Made by a program: the position numbers and the translations under genes | The notes under the pieces: generated by a model | What the model was told of the DNA's origin: nothing | What the model saw: the letters and a program-made list of their open reading frames with translations, nothing else | Database searches by the model: none | Origin: an uncultured bacterium | GTDB taxonomy: Bacteria; Armatimonadota; UBA5829 | Assembly (NCBI GenBank): GCA_938074205.1 | Contig: CALJES010000002.1 | Location: 248,001 to 312,000 of the forward strand | DNA length: 64,000 bases | Direction of reading: 5' to 3' | Part shown: in pieces, positions 53,820-62,086 of the stretch | Numbering within the stretch: the stretch's first letter is position 1 | Layout: every line of letters begins with the position of its first letter

Positions 53820-55937
53820 GTGCGTCTCGAAAGCTTCGAAACATCCCGATATCAGCTAGACATAGAACTCGATGACGGCAAAATCTGCAGAATAGCGCTC
53901 AACTGCGCCTATTCCGGGGTCAAGTTTGCTGATTCCGCGTATCGCTACTCCGTGTTTGCCGAATCTGACGGCAGGATTTTCTGTTTGGAAGGGTTGCGTG
54001 ACGCCGAAGTCCGCGAAGAACCTTGGAGACGGGGTGGGCGTACCGTTACGATCAGGGGGGTACTAGGCGACGACCCTGCGGCGCCGCGAATAAGTGTTCG
54101 CCACGTGTTCTATATTCCAGAGGATGAAGATTACCTCGAAGAAAGCATTACTCTGTCCAATCAGTCGCCTGCCGTGATAGTGTTACGGGGGTACAGATTC
54201 GGGTTCAGAAAGAAACTGGCAAAGCCGAAGAAATTCGGCGGTCCCGGCGTCGATGTTGAAGACTATCGGTTGATTGCCATCCCCTTCCGTTTGCAGCCCG
54301 ACGGCAAGAAGCACGACTATCCATTGGACGACATCTACCACGGCCGATACGAGTGTTCCACTTTCCACAATCCCGCGCGTTTGGTTCAAGAAGTGGTCGA
54401 TGTTGGCAGGGGCAGGTCTGAGGCTTGGGCGTGGACCAATGGCGAAGATGGTCTTTTAATTATCAAGTACAATCCCCATGCGGTGGAGTATTCTATGGTC
54501 GAAACCGAACGAGCTGCGGAAACTGGCTCGTCCGGCGAGACCAGGATCGAGGTGTATCTCAACTTTGGTGGTGCCGCACCTTCTCTCTACAACGAGCCCA
54601 TACAGGCGAGAATTCTCGAGCCCGGAGGCGAGTTCACATTCGGCACGACGCGCTACCAGTTCTATGAGGGACTTTGGAGACAAGGCTCTTATCTTTTCCG
54701 TGAGTATATGTCAGCAATGGGGCATGCCGTACCTGAGAACTACGACCCGCCAGTCAATTGGAACGAGCTCTACGATGTCGGCTGGTATCACAACGACCAC
54801 AATGCCCTGGCGCGGCACTACACTTCACGAACCCTCGAGCGCGAAGCTCAAAAAGCGCGAGATCTAGGCTGTGATTTGCTGTACCTGGATCCTGGGTGGG
54901 AAGTTTGTGAGGGCGTTACAGTTTGGGACGAGGAAAGACTCGGTACTCCGAGCGAGTTCATCGCTAGCATACGCGAAAAGTTTGGGCTGAAAGTCGGCTT
55001 TAGGACTATAGGAAGAAGCTACGCCGATGCCTGGCAGGGAATGTATCGAATGCGTTTCGATGGCACCATCGGTTTTTATGCTCCTTACGCTTCCAAGCCT
55101 TTCTACGAACCCTGCTTTTGCTCGGAGGCCTACCAAGAAGAAAAAGTGCGGCGCATACTGGAGATTGCCCGCGCCGGAATGAGTTTCATTATGTTCGACG
55201 AGTTTGATTGGCGCGGACCGTGTTATGATCCGTCCCACGGGCATCCGATTCCCACAACACCGGATATGCACGCGCGGGCGGTGGCTGAGATAGCTCGAAG
55301 GGTACGAGAAGAATGTCCAGGGATTACTATCGAATTGCATGATCCCGTCTGGCCGTGGGGCGTCCGATACTTGCCTATCTATTATCTGCACAGCGAGAAT
55401 GGTGCGTTTCATGAGCTGTGGGCTTTTGAATTCATGTGGAGTCCACTCGAGGATCTGCTCTGCGGAAAAGCGATAAGCCTGTTCTACTACAATCTTGCCT
55501 ATTCCATACCTCTATACATTCATCTGGATATGGCTAACGACAACGACAACTGTCTTGCCTTCTGGTGGTATGCATCTACCTGTAGGCACATCGGCATCGG
55601 AGGGGAAAAAGGAAACAAGACGCGTTTCGAAGCTTACAAGAAAGCGCTGTCTGAATATCTGTCCCTTAAGGATCTGTATGCCCGTGGCACGTTCTACGGA
55701 CCTGATGAGCTCACACATATCCATGTGCTTCCTGAGGAAGGCCGGTGCGTACTCAACGCGTTTAACCTGACGGATTCATCGATCTCACGGCAGGTCGAGA
55801 TCAGGCCGCACGACGTCGGCTTGATAGAGGAACTACACGTCGTAGGTGCCGATCACAAAATGATCCGTGGGAAGCTGGTGCTTGACTTACAAATCCCACC
55901 TTTCAGCTGTGTACTTGTCAAGATGCTGCCGCGGTAA
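53820..55937 (+). CDS. Alpha-galactosidase-like (clan GH-D / GH36-type) glycosidase
   Basis: A 705-aa cytoplasmic enzyme without signal peptide. The N-terminal beta-sandwich (about 1-290) is followed by a TIM barrel with WNELYDVGWYHND near residue 315, YLDPGWEV near 355 (candidate nucleophile region) and FIMFDEFDWRGPC near 457 (candidate acid/base region), then a C-terminal beta domain. This order and length fit melibiases and related glycosidases; the exact CAZy family and substrate are not certain. Start GTG at 53820, with no ribosome site but exactly one -10-to-start distance from a promoter. Confidence 0.78.
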   Translation: MRLESFETSRYQLDIELDDGKICRIALNCAYSGVKFADSAYRYSVFAESDGRIFCLEGLRDAEVREEPWRRGGRTVTIRGVLGDDPAAPRISVRHVFYIPEDEDYLEESITLSNQSPAVIVLRGYRFGFRKKLAKPKKFGGPGVDVEDYRLIAIPFRLQPDGKKHDYPLDDIYHGRYECSTFHNPARLVQEVVDVGRGRSEAWAWTNGEDGLLIIKYNPHAVEYSMVETERAAETGSSGETRIEVYLNFGGAAPSLYNEPIQARILEPGGEFTFGTTRYQFYEGLWRQGSYLFREYMSAMGHAVPENYDPPVNWNELYDVGWYHNDHNALARHYTSRTLEREAQKARDLGCDLLYLDPGWEVCEGVTVWDEERLGTPSEFIASIREKFGLKVGFRTIGRSYADAWQGMYRMRFDGTIGFYAPYASKPFYEPCFCSEAYQEEKVRRILEIARAGMSFIMFDEFDWRGPCYDPSHGHPIPTTPDMHARAVAEIARRVREECPGITIELHDPVWPWGVRYLPIYYLHSENGAFHELWAFEFMWSPLEDLLCGKAISLFYYNLAYSIPLYIHLDMANDNDNCLAFWWYASTCRHIGIGGEKGNKTRFEAYKKALSEYLSLKDLYARGTFYGPDELTHIHVLPEEGRCVLNAFNLTDSSISRQVEIRPHDVGLIEELHVVGADHKMIRGKLVLDLQIPPFSCVLVKMLPR

Positions 55938-55943
55938 CTCTGC

Positions 55944-56723
55944 CTAACTCAAGACCAACTTAAGCGCGGCTACTGCCGCAAGGATGATGAGAACCCCTTC
56001 GAACGCTTTCTGGGGTATGCGCGGCAAGAGCCACTTACCGGTGTAGACTCCCGTCAAAACCGCCGGGAATAGCATAGCATTCAGAGTCAGCGACTGTACC
56101 GTCACTATCGGCGAGCGCGGGTTTGCAACCGTGAGAGCAATATATACCGGCAGCTTGCTGAGGTTTATAATGAAAAAGTACCACGCTATCGTGCCTATGA
56201 ACTGGTTCTTAGGAAGTCTGTGAGCTGCCAAATAAATCGTCATCACCGGGCCAGCAGCGTTCGAAACCATAGTCGAAAAACCCGCCAAAATGCCCGTCGC
56301 GGCGACACCGACGGAAGATGTGGGTGTCAGCTTTTCTCCAAGCTTGCCCTGGAGAAAGTAAACCGCGAGCATCAGTAGAACCAGCCATCCGATCACCTGC
56401 CCAAGAATGTCTCGGCTACCATTTGCCTTCGCCGTAATCTGAAGGGCGCCAGCACCTATGACAAGGCCTACTACAACCCATGGAAGTAGTCCAATTAGTT
56501 TGTCCCACTGAGCGTGACGGCGGTACCAATTCACCGCAAAAACGTCGCCCATTATGAGTAGGGGAAGCATAATTCCAATCGAAGGTCGACCTCCAAACGC
56601 AGCCGCCAAAAGTGGCACAACGGGCGTACCAACGCCTGGAACGCCCGTCTTGGATATGCCAATACAAAATGCTGACATCGCCCCGAGCGCCCACTGCCAA
56701 AGTGTGTATCCGAGGAACGTCAA
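55944..56723 (-). CDS. TSUP-family (TauE/SafE) membrane permease
   Basis: A 259-aa protein with seven to eight membrane helices. The repeated family motifs are GISKTGVPGVGTPVVPLLAAAFGG and GFSTMVSNAAGPVMTIYLAA. Members export or import sulfite, sulfoacetate and other organosulfur or anionic compounds; the substrate is unknown here. Start is TTG at 56723. It lies 21 bases after the Gfo/Idh gene and may be in the same operon. Confidence 0.88.
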   Translation of the reverse strand: MTFLGYTLWQWALGAMSAFCIGISKTGVPGVGTPVVPLLAAAFGGRPSIGIMLPLLIMGDVFAVNWYRRHAQWDKLIGLLPWVVVGLVIGAGALQITAKANGSRDILGQVIGWLVLLMLAVYFLQGKLGEKLTPTSSVGVAATGILAGFSTMVSNAAGPVMTIYLAAHRLPKNQFIGTIAWYFFIINLSKLPVYIALTVANPRSPIVTVQSLTLNAMLFPAVLTGVYTGKWLLPRIPQKAFEGVLIILAAVAALKLVLS

Positions 56724-56744
56724 CTCTTAAGCTCGCTCCTCGGC

Positions 56745-57902
56745 CTAAACACTCTTGAATGATGAGGCGATGTCGTCCTGCCTTGCCTTGACTTCCTTCT
56801 TTTCAAACCGCGAGGTTGCGCACAGCTCTTTCAGCTTTGCCTCGTAAGCGGCTCCGTCAAGCGGAAGGGTGATCGTAGAATCAGTCCAGGTCGAATAGAG
56901 CATGCAGTTGACCAACTCGACAGAGTTGATGCCTTCCTCGCCCGGAGTAATGCGCTCAGTGCCGTCGAGTATGGCGTCCACGAAGTTCTGCGTTACGACC
57001 TTGTGACCGGTCTCTTCGCGCCCATATGGGATTTCTATATTCCAAACCGCTGGCTTACCGAAACCGCGGGGGCAGGTTCTCAGGAACTCTAGCATTGGCT
57101 CTTCGTTGCGAATGAAACTGATTTTTCCGTCTTCCACTACCAGCTTACCGCGGTCCCCTGCAACTTCGAGTCGGTTAGTCCCAGGAGCTTCACCGGTCGT
57201 CGTCACGAATACGCCTGTGGCGCCGTTCGGATACTCCAGGTACGCTGTTACTGCGTCTTCAACCTCGATATCGTGCCACTTACCAAATCCGCAGAACGCT
57301 CGGACCTTAGATGGCATTCCGAACCACCACTGGAGCAAATCTAGGTTATGCGGGCATTGATTGAGCAGCACTCCTCCGCCTTCGCCCTTCCAGGTTGCCC
57401 GCCAGCCGCCGCTGTCGTAATAGGCTTGAGTTCGGAACCAATCCGTTACTATCCAGTTGATCCTTACAATTTGCCCCAGCTCTCCTGCGTTGATAAGTTG
57501 TTTCACTTTCTTGCACAGTGGCTCCGTGCGCATCTGATACATCACGCTGAAGACTTTTCCACTTGCCTTGTAGGCTGCTATCAACCGCTCGCAGTCGGCT
57601 TTGTGCACTGAGATGGGCTTTTCGGTCAGCACGTGAAGGCCGTTTTCGAAGGCGTCTATGCCGATGGTTGTGTGGTCATAATGGGGCGTAGCGATTAACA
57701 CTGCGTCTACTAGCCCTGATCTGATGAGCTCACGGCTGTCCGTAAAAGTTGGAATATCCATCCAGTCCCTGAGCCTATCTGGGTCGATGTCGCATACGGC
57801 TGTAAGCTCGCAGCGCTTAACTTCACCGGCTTTGAGATATCTGGCGTGGAAAGATCCCATCCCACCAACACCAATCACACCGATTCGAACCTTGTCTGCC
57901 AT
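56745..57902 (-). CDS. Gfo/Idh/MocA-family oxidoreductase
   Basis: A 385-aa NAD(P)-dependent sugar dehydrogenase-type enzyme. VRIGVIGVGGMGSFHARYL is the Rossmann loop, LTEKPISVHKADCERLI the family signature, and FRTQAYYDSGGWRATWKGEGGGVLLNQCPHNLDLLQWW the substrate-binding domain with the catalytic Lys (KP) and a His. ATG at 57902 is preceded by GAAGGTGA. The frame is open to 58007, but that stretch contains a regulator site, so the shorter start is preferred. The downstream TSUP gene suggests a role in uptake and use of a sugar or sugar acid. Confidence 0.92.
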   Translation of the reverse strand: MADKVRIGVIGVGGMGSFHARYLKAGEVKRCELTAVCDIDPDRLRDWMDIPTFTDSRELIRSGLVDAVLIATPHYDHTTIGIDAFENGLHVLTEKPISVHKADCERLIAAYKASGKVFSVMYQMRTEPLCKKVKQLINAGELGQIVRINWIVTDWFRTQAYYDSGGWRATWKGEGGGVLLNQCPHNLDLLQWWFGMPSKVRAFCGFGKWHDIEVEDAVTAYLEYPNGATGVFVTTTGEAPGTNRLEVAGDRGKLVVEDGKISFIRNEEPMLEFLRTCPRGFGKPAVWNIEIPYGREETGHKVVTQNFVDAILDGTERITPGEEGINSVELVNCMLYSTWTDSTITLPLDGAAYEAKLKELCATSRFEKKEVKARQDDIASSFKSV

Positions 57903-57990
57903 TTCTTCGTCACCTTCTGAGTGTGTTTGTGTACTTGTTGCAGCTCCGCTATATTTTGAATGTGCCTTCGGCGCCCAGTCGCTTAGCACA

Positions 57991-58004
57991 TGAAAGCGTT
58001 TCCA
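57991..58004 (-). promoter_or_regulatory. Perfect LacI/cre-type operator
   Basis: The 14-base palindrome TGGAAACGCTTTCA (minus strand) matches the LacI-family consensus TGnAAnCGnTTnCA at every fixed base. It lies about 90 bases before the ATG of the Gfo/Idh gene. A LacI-family repressor or CcpA-like control of that operon is likely; no such regulator is encoded in the window. Confidence 0.72.
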
Positions 58005-58175
58005 CATCTAATGGCACCAGTCCTTCTCGATGGGGCGGCAAAGAATGCTTAACCTACTCAATCCTCCACGGTCTTACACTCTTACAGAGATCCATATATC
58101 CTACAAAACACAAAATATGTGGGTAAGAAGGTTTTGGGATTGGCTCTAGATAATTCAATATCGAGGTGTCTGAAC

Positions 58176-58637
58176 ATGGTTGCTAGAGATATTATGACAA
58201 CGGATGTGGTTACGGTAAATACAGATACACCTGTTACCGAGGTTGCCAAATTGATGGCTACTAAAGGCATAAGCGGAGTTCCGGTTTTAGATGATGATGG
58301 TTGCCTAGTAGGAATGGTTACAGAAAACGATCTGTTACTCAAATTGGCAAAGTCTAAAAGTCACCCTAGACTTGCGCTGTTCGGGCTATGGGTCGTGCCT
58401 GATGAGGCTGTAGAAAATGCGTATAAGGATGCACGAGCTCGATTAGTGGCTGCTGATATAATGAGCAAGGATGTGGTGACATTTACTGAAGACGACGAGA
58501 TCGGGACTATAGCGGCGACGATGGTAAAGAAAGGAATCAATCGCGTACCAATTATGCGAAATTGCAAGCTGGTCGGGATAGTTTCCAGGGAAGACATACT
58601 CCGAGCTATTGCTGAGGAATCAGGTAGCAAGAACTAG
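58176..58637 (+). CDS. Protein of paired CBS domains
   Basis: 153 aa from the ATG at 58176 (GAGGTG about nine bases upstream); a frame open from 58119 has an extra N-terminus without conservation. Two CBS units: ARDIMTTDVVTVNTDTPVTEVAKLM ... GVPVLDDDGCLVGMVTENDLL (about 4-55) and AADIMSKDVVTFTEDDEIGTIAATM ... VPIMRNCKLVGIVSREDIL (about 85-145). Such pairs bind adenosine nucleotides and act as energy sensors. The region is more AT-rich than its surroundings. Divergent from the Gfo/Idh gene. Confidence 0.9.
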   Translation: MVARDIMTTDVVTVNTDTPVTEVAKLMATKGISGVPVLDDDGCLVGMVTENDLLLKLAKSKSHPRLALFGLWVVPDEAVENAYKDARARLVAADIMSKDVVTFTEDDEIGTIAATMVKKGINRVPIMRNCKLVGIVSREDILRAIAEESGSKN

Positions 58638-58784
58638 AAGATCTTACTGCTCCGGTTGGGTTTCAGTTGTGCTCGCCAACTATACCATGCAGATTCCTGG
58701 TTCATATAAGCCAACAGATCTGACCAATGGTAGCTCTTGCTAGCCCCGGCTTTCCTACTCGATTATCTACGTTGTCTACCTGAT

Positions 58785-59567
58785 CTACCGACCTGCACCG
58801 CGGATCGAGATTCCATGTTTGTGCGGTCTATCCATTCTGTGGTTTGTGTACCACACAGGAGCCCAACCGCAGCCTGTCTCCTGCCACCTGGCGTGGCCAT
58901 CAAGGTAGACGTAGATGGTCCCTTCTCCATGGGGAAAGTAAGGCGTCACCAACGGCCCACCTGCATACGCCTCAATCGGTATGTCCGGACCTAATGCATA
59001 GCAGCACGCAAAGACTTTCTTTGAGGGAACGCCAGGCCGCCCATACTTAGTTCGATCCTCCGAAAGCACTTCCGTGATAATTCGCCCGATTCCATTGCTG
59101 TCGGTGAAACAAGCGTCGGGGTAATCAGATGCCCATTTCACAAGCCCGCCAGAAATGAAGAACCAACTGTTTCGGTATCCGTAAGCGTATTTAGTGCCGT
59201 ACGGACCGCTCGGGAATGGACATATCCAGATCTCCTTGTTTTTCACGTATGGTGCCAGCTGAATGTACGCGAAACTATTCATGCCGCTGACGCCCCAAGT
59301 TTCGACGCCTGGCTTAGCAGGCCAGTCATACTCCCATCTCCAGTCCTTGAACTTCTCCAGAAGTTCAGGGATGATTGTCGGGAATCGGTTGTTGTTGTCG
59401 TCCAGGTACATTAGCATTGCTTGGCCGAGCTGTCTACCATGGGCCAAGCACTTGTTGGCAGCGGCGTTTTCTCTCACCTTGAGGAAGACGGGAAAAAGCA
59501 TCGCTGCGAGGATCGCAATGATGGCGACCACCACGAGCAACTCAATAAGCGTGAAGCCCTTCCGCAT
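58785..59567 (-). CDS. H-X9-DG prepilin-like protein (paralogue 1)
   Basis: A 260-aa prepilin: MRKGFTLIELLVVVAIIAIL with cleavage at G|F, then a long soluble domain. PYFPHGEGTIYVYLDGHARW carries the H-x9-DG motif of the DUF1559-type family that is expanded in Planctomycetes, Verrucomicrobia and Armatimonadota. ATG at 59567 gives the standard MRKGFTLIE start; an upstream in-frame region adds seven residues. Close paralogue of the next upstream gene, with the same LAHGRxLGQAMLMYLDDNN and the same ending CGWAPVWYTNHRMDRP. Confidence 0.92.
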   Translation of the reverse strand: MRKGFTLIELLVVVAIIAILAAMLFPVFLKVRENAAANKCLAHGRQLGQAMLMYLDDNNNRFPTIIPELLEKFKDWRWEYDWPAKPGVETWGVSGMNSFAYIQLAPYVKNKEIWICPFPSGPYGTKYAYGYRNSWFFISGGLVKWASDYPDACFTDSNGIGRIITEVLSEDRTKYGRPGVPSKKVFACCYALGPDIPIEAYAGGPLVTPYFPHGEGTIYVYLDGHARWQETGCGWAPVWYTNHRMDRPHKHGISIRGAGR

Positions 59568-59621
59568 CTGCATCCACCCCCTGAGCAATCAGCGCTTTAT
59601 TGATACTATCATTCTACTAGA

Positions 59622-59650
59622 ATTATGTGTTGTAAGCACCCCATTGTCAA
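59622..59650 (-). promoter_or_regulatory. Promoter of prepilin-like paralogue 1
   Basis: Minus strand TTGACA (59650-59645), 17-base spacer, CATAAT (59627-59622). Leader of about 48 bases before the ATG at 59567. Confidence 0.75.
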
Positions 59651-59749
59651 GGGTTTCACGCTAACTTTTTTGTTTATTGTGCCGCCCCTGTTAGAAGACG
59701 TCCTAGGAATTCTCTGATTGTAACGGCAAATTGTAGATTCTTGATGTGA

Positions 59750-60538
59750 CTAGCGTCTGTGAGGCCTGTCCATCCGGTGATTAGTGTATCCTACGGGTGC
59801 CCAGCCGCAACCTGTTTCACCCCATTTGGCATGGCCATCTAGGTAGACGTAAATGCTTCCATCATTATGGGGGTAGTAAGGGGTTATCACTGGTCCTCCA
59901 GGATAGGCTTCAACGGGGATGTCCGGACCTAGGGCATAGCAAAATGCAAAAATCTTCTTTGACGGTGTCCCAGGTCTTCCATACTTTGCCTTGTCCGTTC
60001 CCAAAACGTCAGGTATTAGCCGGCCGACTCCGTCAGGTTGTCCGGTGCCATCGTCTTTCTCATGCCAAAAGGGGGTGTCGGGGTACGTAGCTCTATCTTG
60101 TCCGTAACCGATCTTGCGCCATATGAAGAACCAGCTATTTCGATAGCCGTAGGCATACTTCGTGCCGTAGGGCCCGCTAGGGCTAGGGCAAATCCATATT
60201 TGCTTGTTCTTCGTATACTTTGCCAGCTGGATATAGGCAAACTGGTTTAACGGTCCCACACTCCACTTTTCAACCCCTGGTGCGTAGGGCCAATCATATT
60301 CCCAAACTTCGCCTGCAAACTTCTGATACTCTTCGGGTTTGGCATTGCTTGGGAAACGATCGTTATTATCATCCAGGTACATTAGCATAGCCTGGCCAAG
60401 CTCTCTTCCGTGAGCGAGACACTGCGACTGAAATGCGTTCTGCCTAACTCTCGTAAATACGGGGAACAGTATAGCTGCCAGGATTGCGATTATAGCAATC
60501 ACGACTAACAGTTCTATTAGAGTAAACCCCTTTCTCAT
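59750..60538 (-). CDS. H-X9-DG prepilin-like protein (paralogue 2)
   Basis: A 262-aa prepilin with MRKGFTLIELLVVIAIIAIL and the same domain plan as paralogue 1: LAHGRELGQAMLMYLDDNNDRFP, ICPSPSGPYGTKYAYGYRNSWFF, and H-x9-DG in PYYPHNDGSIYVYLDGHAKW. The two share most of their length and are a recent tandem duplication with separate promoters. Likely minor pilins or pseudopilins of a type II secretion or pilus system, or surface proteins delivered by it; the function of this family is unknown. Confidence 0.92.
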   Translation of the reverse strand: MRKGFTLIELLVVIAIIAILAAILFPVFTRVRQNAFQSQCLAHGRELGQAMLMYLDDNNDRFPSNAKPEEYQKFAGEVWEYDWPYAPGVEKWSVGPLNQFAYIQLAKYTKNKQIWICPSPSGPYGTKYAYGYRNSWFFIWRKIGYGQDRATYPDTPFWHEKDDGTGQPDGVGRLIPDVLGTDKAKYGRPGTPSKKIFAFCYALGPDIPVEAYPGGPVITPYYPHNDGSIYVYLDGHAKWGETGCGWAPVGYTNHRMDRPHRR

Positions 60539-60574
60539 TGCTGATTCTCCTTAGCATATTGGTAGGATAATTGT

Positions 60575-60603
60575 ATTATATCCCGAAAAAACCTCTGCTG
60601 CAA
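60575..60603 (-). promoter_or_regulatory. Promoter of prepilin-like paralogue 2
   Basis: Minus strand TTGCAG (60603-60598), 17-base spacer, TATAAT (60580-60575). Leader of about 30 bases with AAGGAG before the ATG. Confidence 0.75.
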
Positions 60604-60762
60604 TAGGTTTATCGGATGACATTTTACTGTTCCTTAGACGCTCATTTCACTCGCAGCGCTCCCCACTAGTAACTGCACCCGCTCAGGCCAGTTTGTAATA
60701 ATAGTATCGGTAGTCGGCTTTAGTTTCGCGAGATGCCGATCCTGCTCGGCGATGTCTTACTT

Positions 60763-61929
60763 TTAGAACGCTGCCGCGCATCCAAAGAACGCGCGTCTCG
60801 AAGTGTCATATCCGAACTGCAAGCTGACGCGGTCGCCAAGACTCAGCCGGCAGCCGGCAATCGCGCAGGGTTTAATCTCTCGGGTTTCGCCGCCGTACCA
60901 CTTCCAGCCGGTAACGTTCGAGATGTCCACGTAGATCGTTTTCTCCACGGACAAGCCAGCGCCGAAGATAAATGTTGCGGATTCCGAACCGATTCCCAGT
61001 AGCCCCTGTACGCTGTAGCTGCTCCATCTTGTGACTGTGTAGTAGTCTTCGTGAGGTATCGTAGCTTCTATGATGTCAGTGTCCGGACCGAACGAACCGG
61101 AGAACCATAATCCCACACCGTAACCCTTGTTTGATATATACTGCAGACCAAATGAGGTTCTTCGCTCAGCGTCTCCCGGTGCAACTACTACCGCGATATG
61201 CGACCGTTGCGTGTCACGGTTGGCAAAACGCTTGTCTGGGTATGAGTAGTCGGTTGCAGATCTGACAGGCGGATAAGACGCAGCTTCCGCCTCATAAGTG
61301 TTCGAGATTGAGTTCGCGGGAAGCGCGTGAACTACTGACATGGCATCCGAACCGCCGGCCGGCGTCAGATTGCTGCTAACAACGGTCGTCAGTAGGGTGG
61401 TGAAATATTCCCGCGTTCTCTTGGCGGGCAGATAACAATCGCTCCACGTTATCGGACGATACCGCCACCAACGATTGCGCGATATCTTCTCAAGTTCCAC
61501 CAACCGCCGCATTTCGGTTTCCAGGCGAACCTTATCTTGTCTTAAATTCTCGCCACCCACCAGACCTGATGCCTCGCCCGGAGTCGGTTGATGGAACAAA
61601 CTTGGAGTAGGTCGCTCTGCGCTGGTATTCTGCGACCGCTTCTCTTCTTTCGAAGGCGAAAGGGTGGTTATTGTTGCAGGTGCGGTTTCGGCTTTGGATC
61701 GCTTCGAGTCATAAGTATCCTGGTGTTTTAGTGAGTCTGATGCTATGCGTCTTTCAGCTTCTCGCCGTGCCTCTTGTTCCTTGTGAACTTTTTCTTCGGT
61801 AGACTGAGGTCCCTGTGCGACAACAATTCCAAGCAGAGCGGCAGATGTATTGTTCGCCAAGCAGGGTACCGTCGGCACCAGCAAAGCAAGCGCGCTGAAT
61901 GTTTTTACAATGATTGAGCAGTTACCCAT
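60763..61929 (-). CDS. Hypothetical exported protein with C-terminal beta-rich domain, 388 aa
   Basis: No family recognised. ATG at 61929 (GGGAG nine bases upstream) begins MGNCSIIVKTFSALALLVPTVPCLA, a signal peptide; an in-frame GTG at 61938 is too close to that site. Residues about 40-150 are a charged, Lys/Glu/Ser-rich helical region predicted as coiled coil or disordered, and about 225-388 is a run of alternating strands (SIGLQYISNKGYGVGLWFSG-like, SYSVQGLLGIGSESATFIFGAG, SLQFGYDTSRRAFFGCAAAF) ending in Phe, as in an eight-stranded outer-membrane barrel. Likely anchored in the outer membrane. Confidence 0.68.
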   Translation of the reverse strand: MGNCSIIVKTFSALALLVPTVPCLANNTSAALLGIVVAQGPQSTEEKVHKEQEARREAERRIASDSLKHQDTYDSKRSKAETAPATITTLSPSKEEKRSQNTSAERPTPSLFHQPTPGEASGLVGGENLRQDKVRLETEMRRLVELEKISRNRWWRYRPITWSDCYLPAKRTREYFTTLLTTVVSSNLTPAGGSDAMSVVHALPANSISNTYEAEAASYPPVRSATDYSYPDKRFANRDTQRSHIAVVVAPGDAERRTSFGLQYISNKGYGVGLWFSGSFGPDTDIIEATIPHEDYYTVTRWSSYSVQGLLGIGSESATFIFGAGLSVEKTIYVDISNVTGWKWYGGETREIKPCAIAGCRLSLGDRVSLQFGYDTSRRAFFGCAAAF

Positions 61930-62086
61930 TGCTGACACTCCCTTTCAAGTGCAGAATTGTTACTCACTCTAAATAGACGCAGTTGTCCTGATCTAATTCC
62001 TGAACTCGCTTGAGTGTTGAGCTTGTTCGGCTAAGGTTGCTTTGGTTGGGGATTGGAGGAATCGAAGAGGTTAATTATGGAAGAGC

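Noticed and set aside
57903-58007. Extended N-terminus of the Gfo/Idh protein
   Set aside because: The stretch contains the LacI-type operator, and the encoded residues are not conserved-looking; ATG 57902 begins right before the Rossmann loop.
60733-60750. Short GCCGA/TCGGC hairpin as terminator of the 388-aa gene
   Set aside because: Only five base pairs and no T-run on the minus strand.
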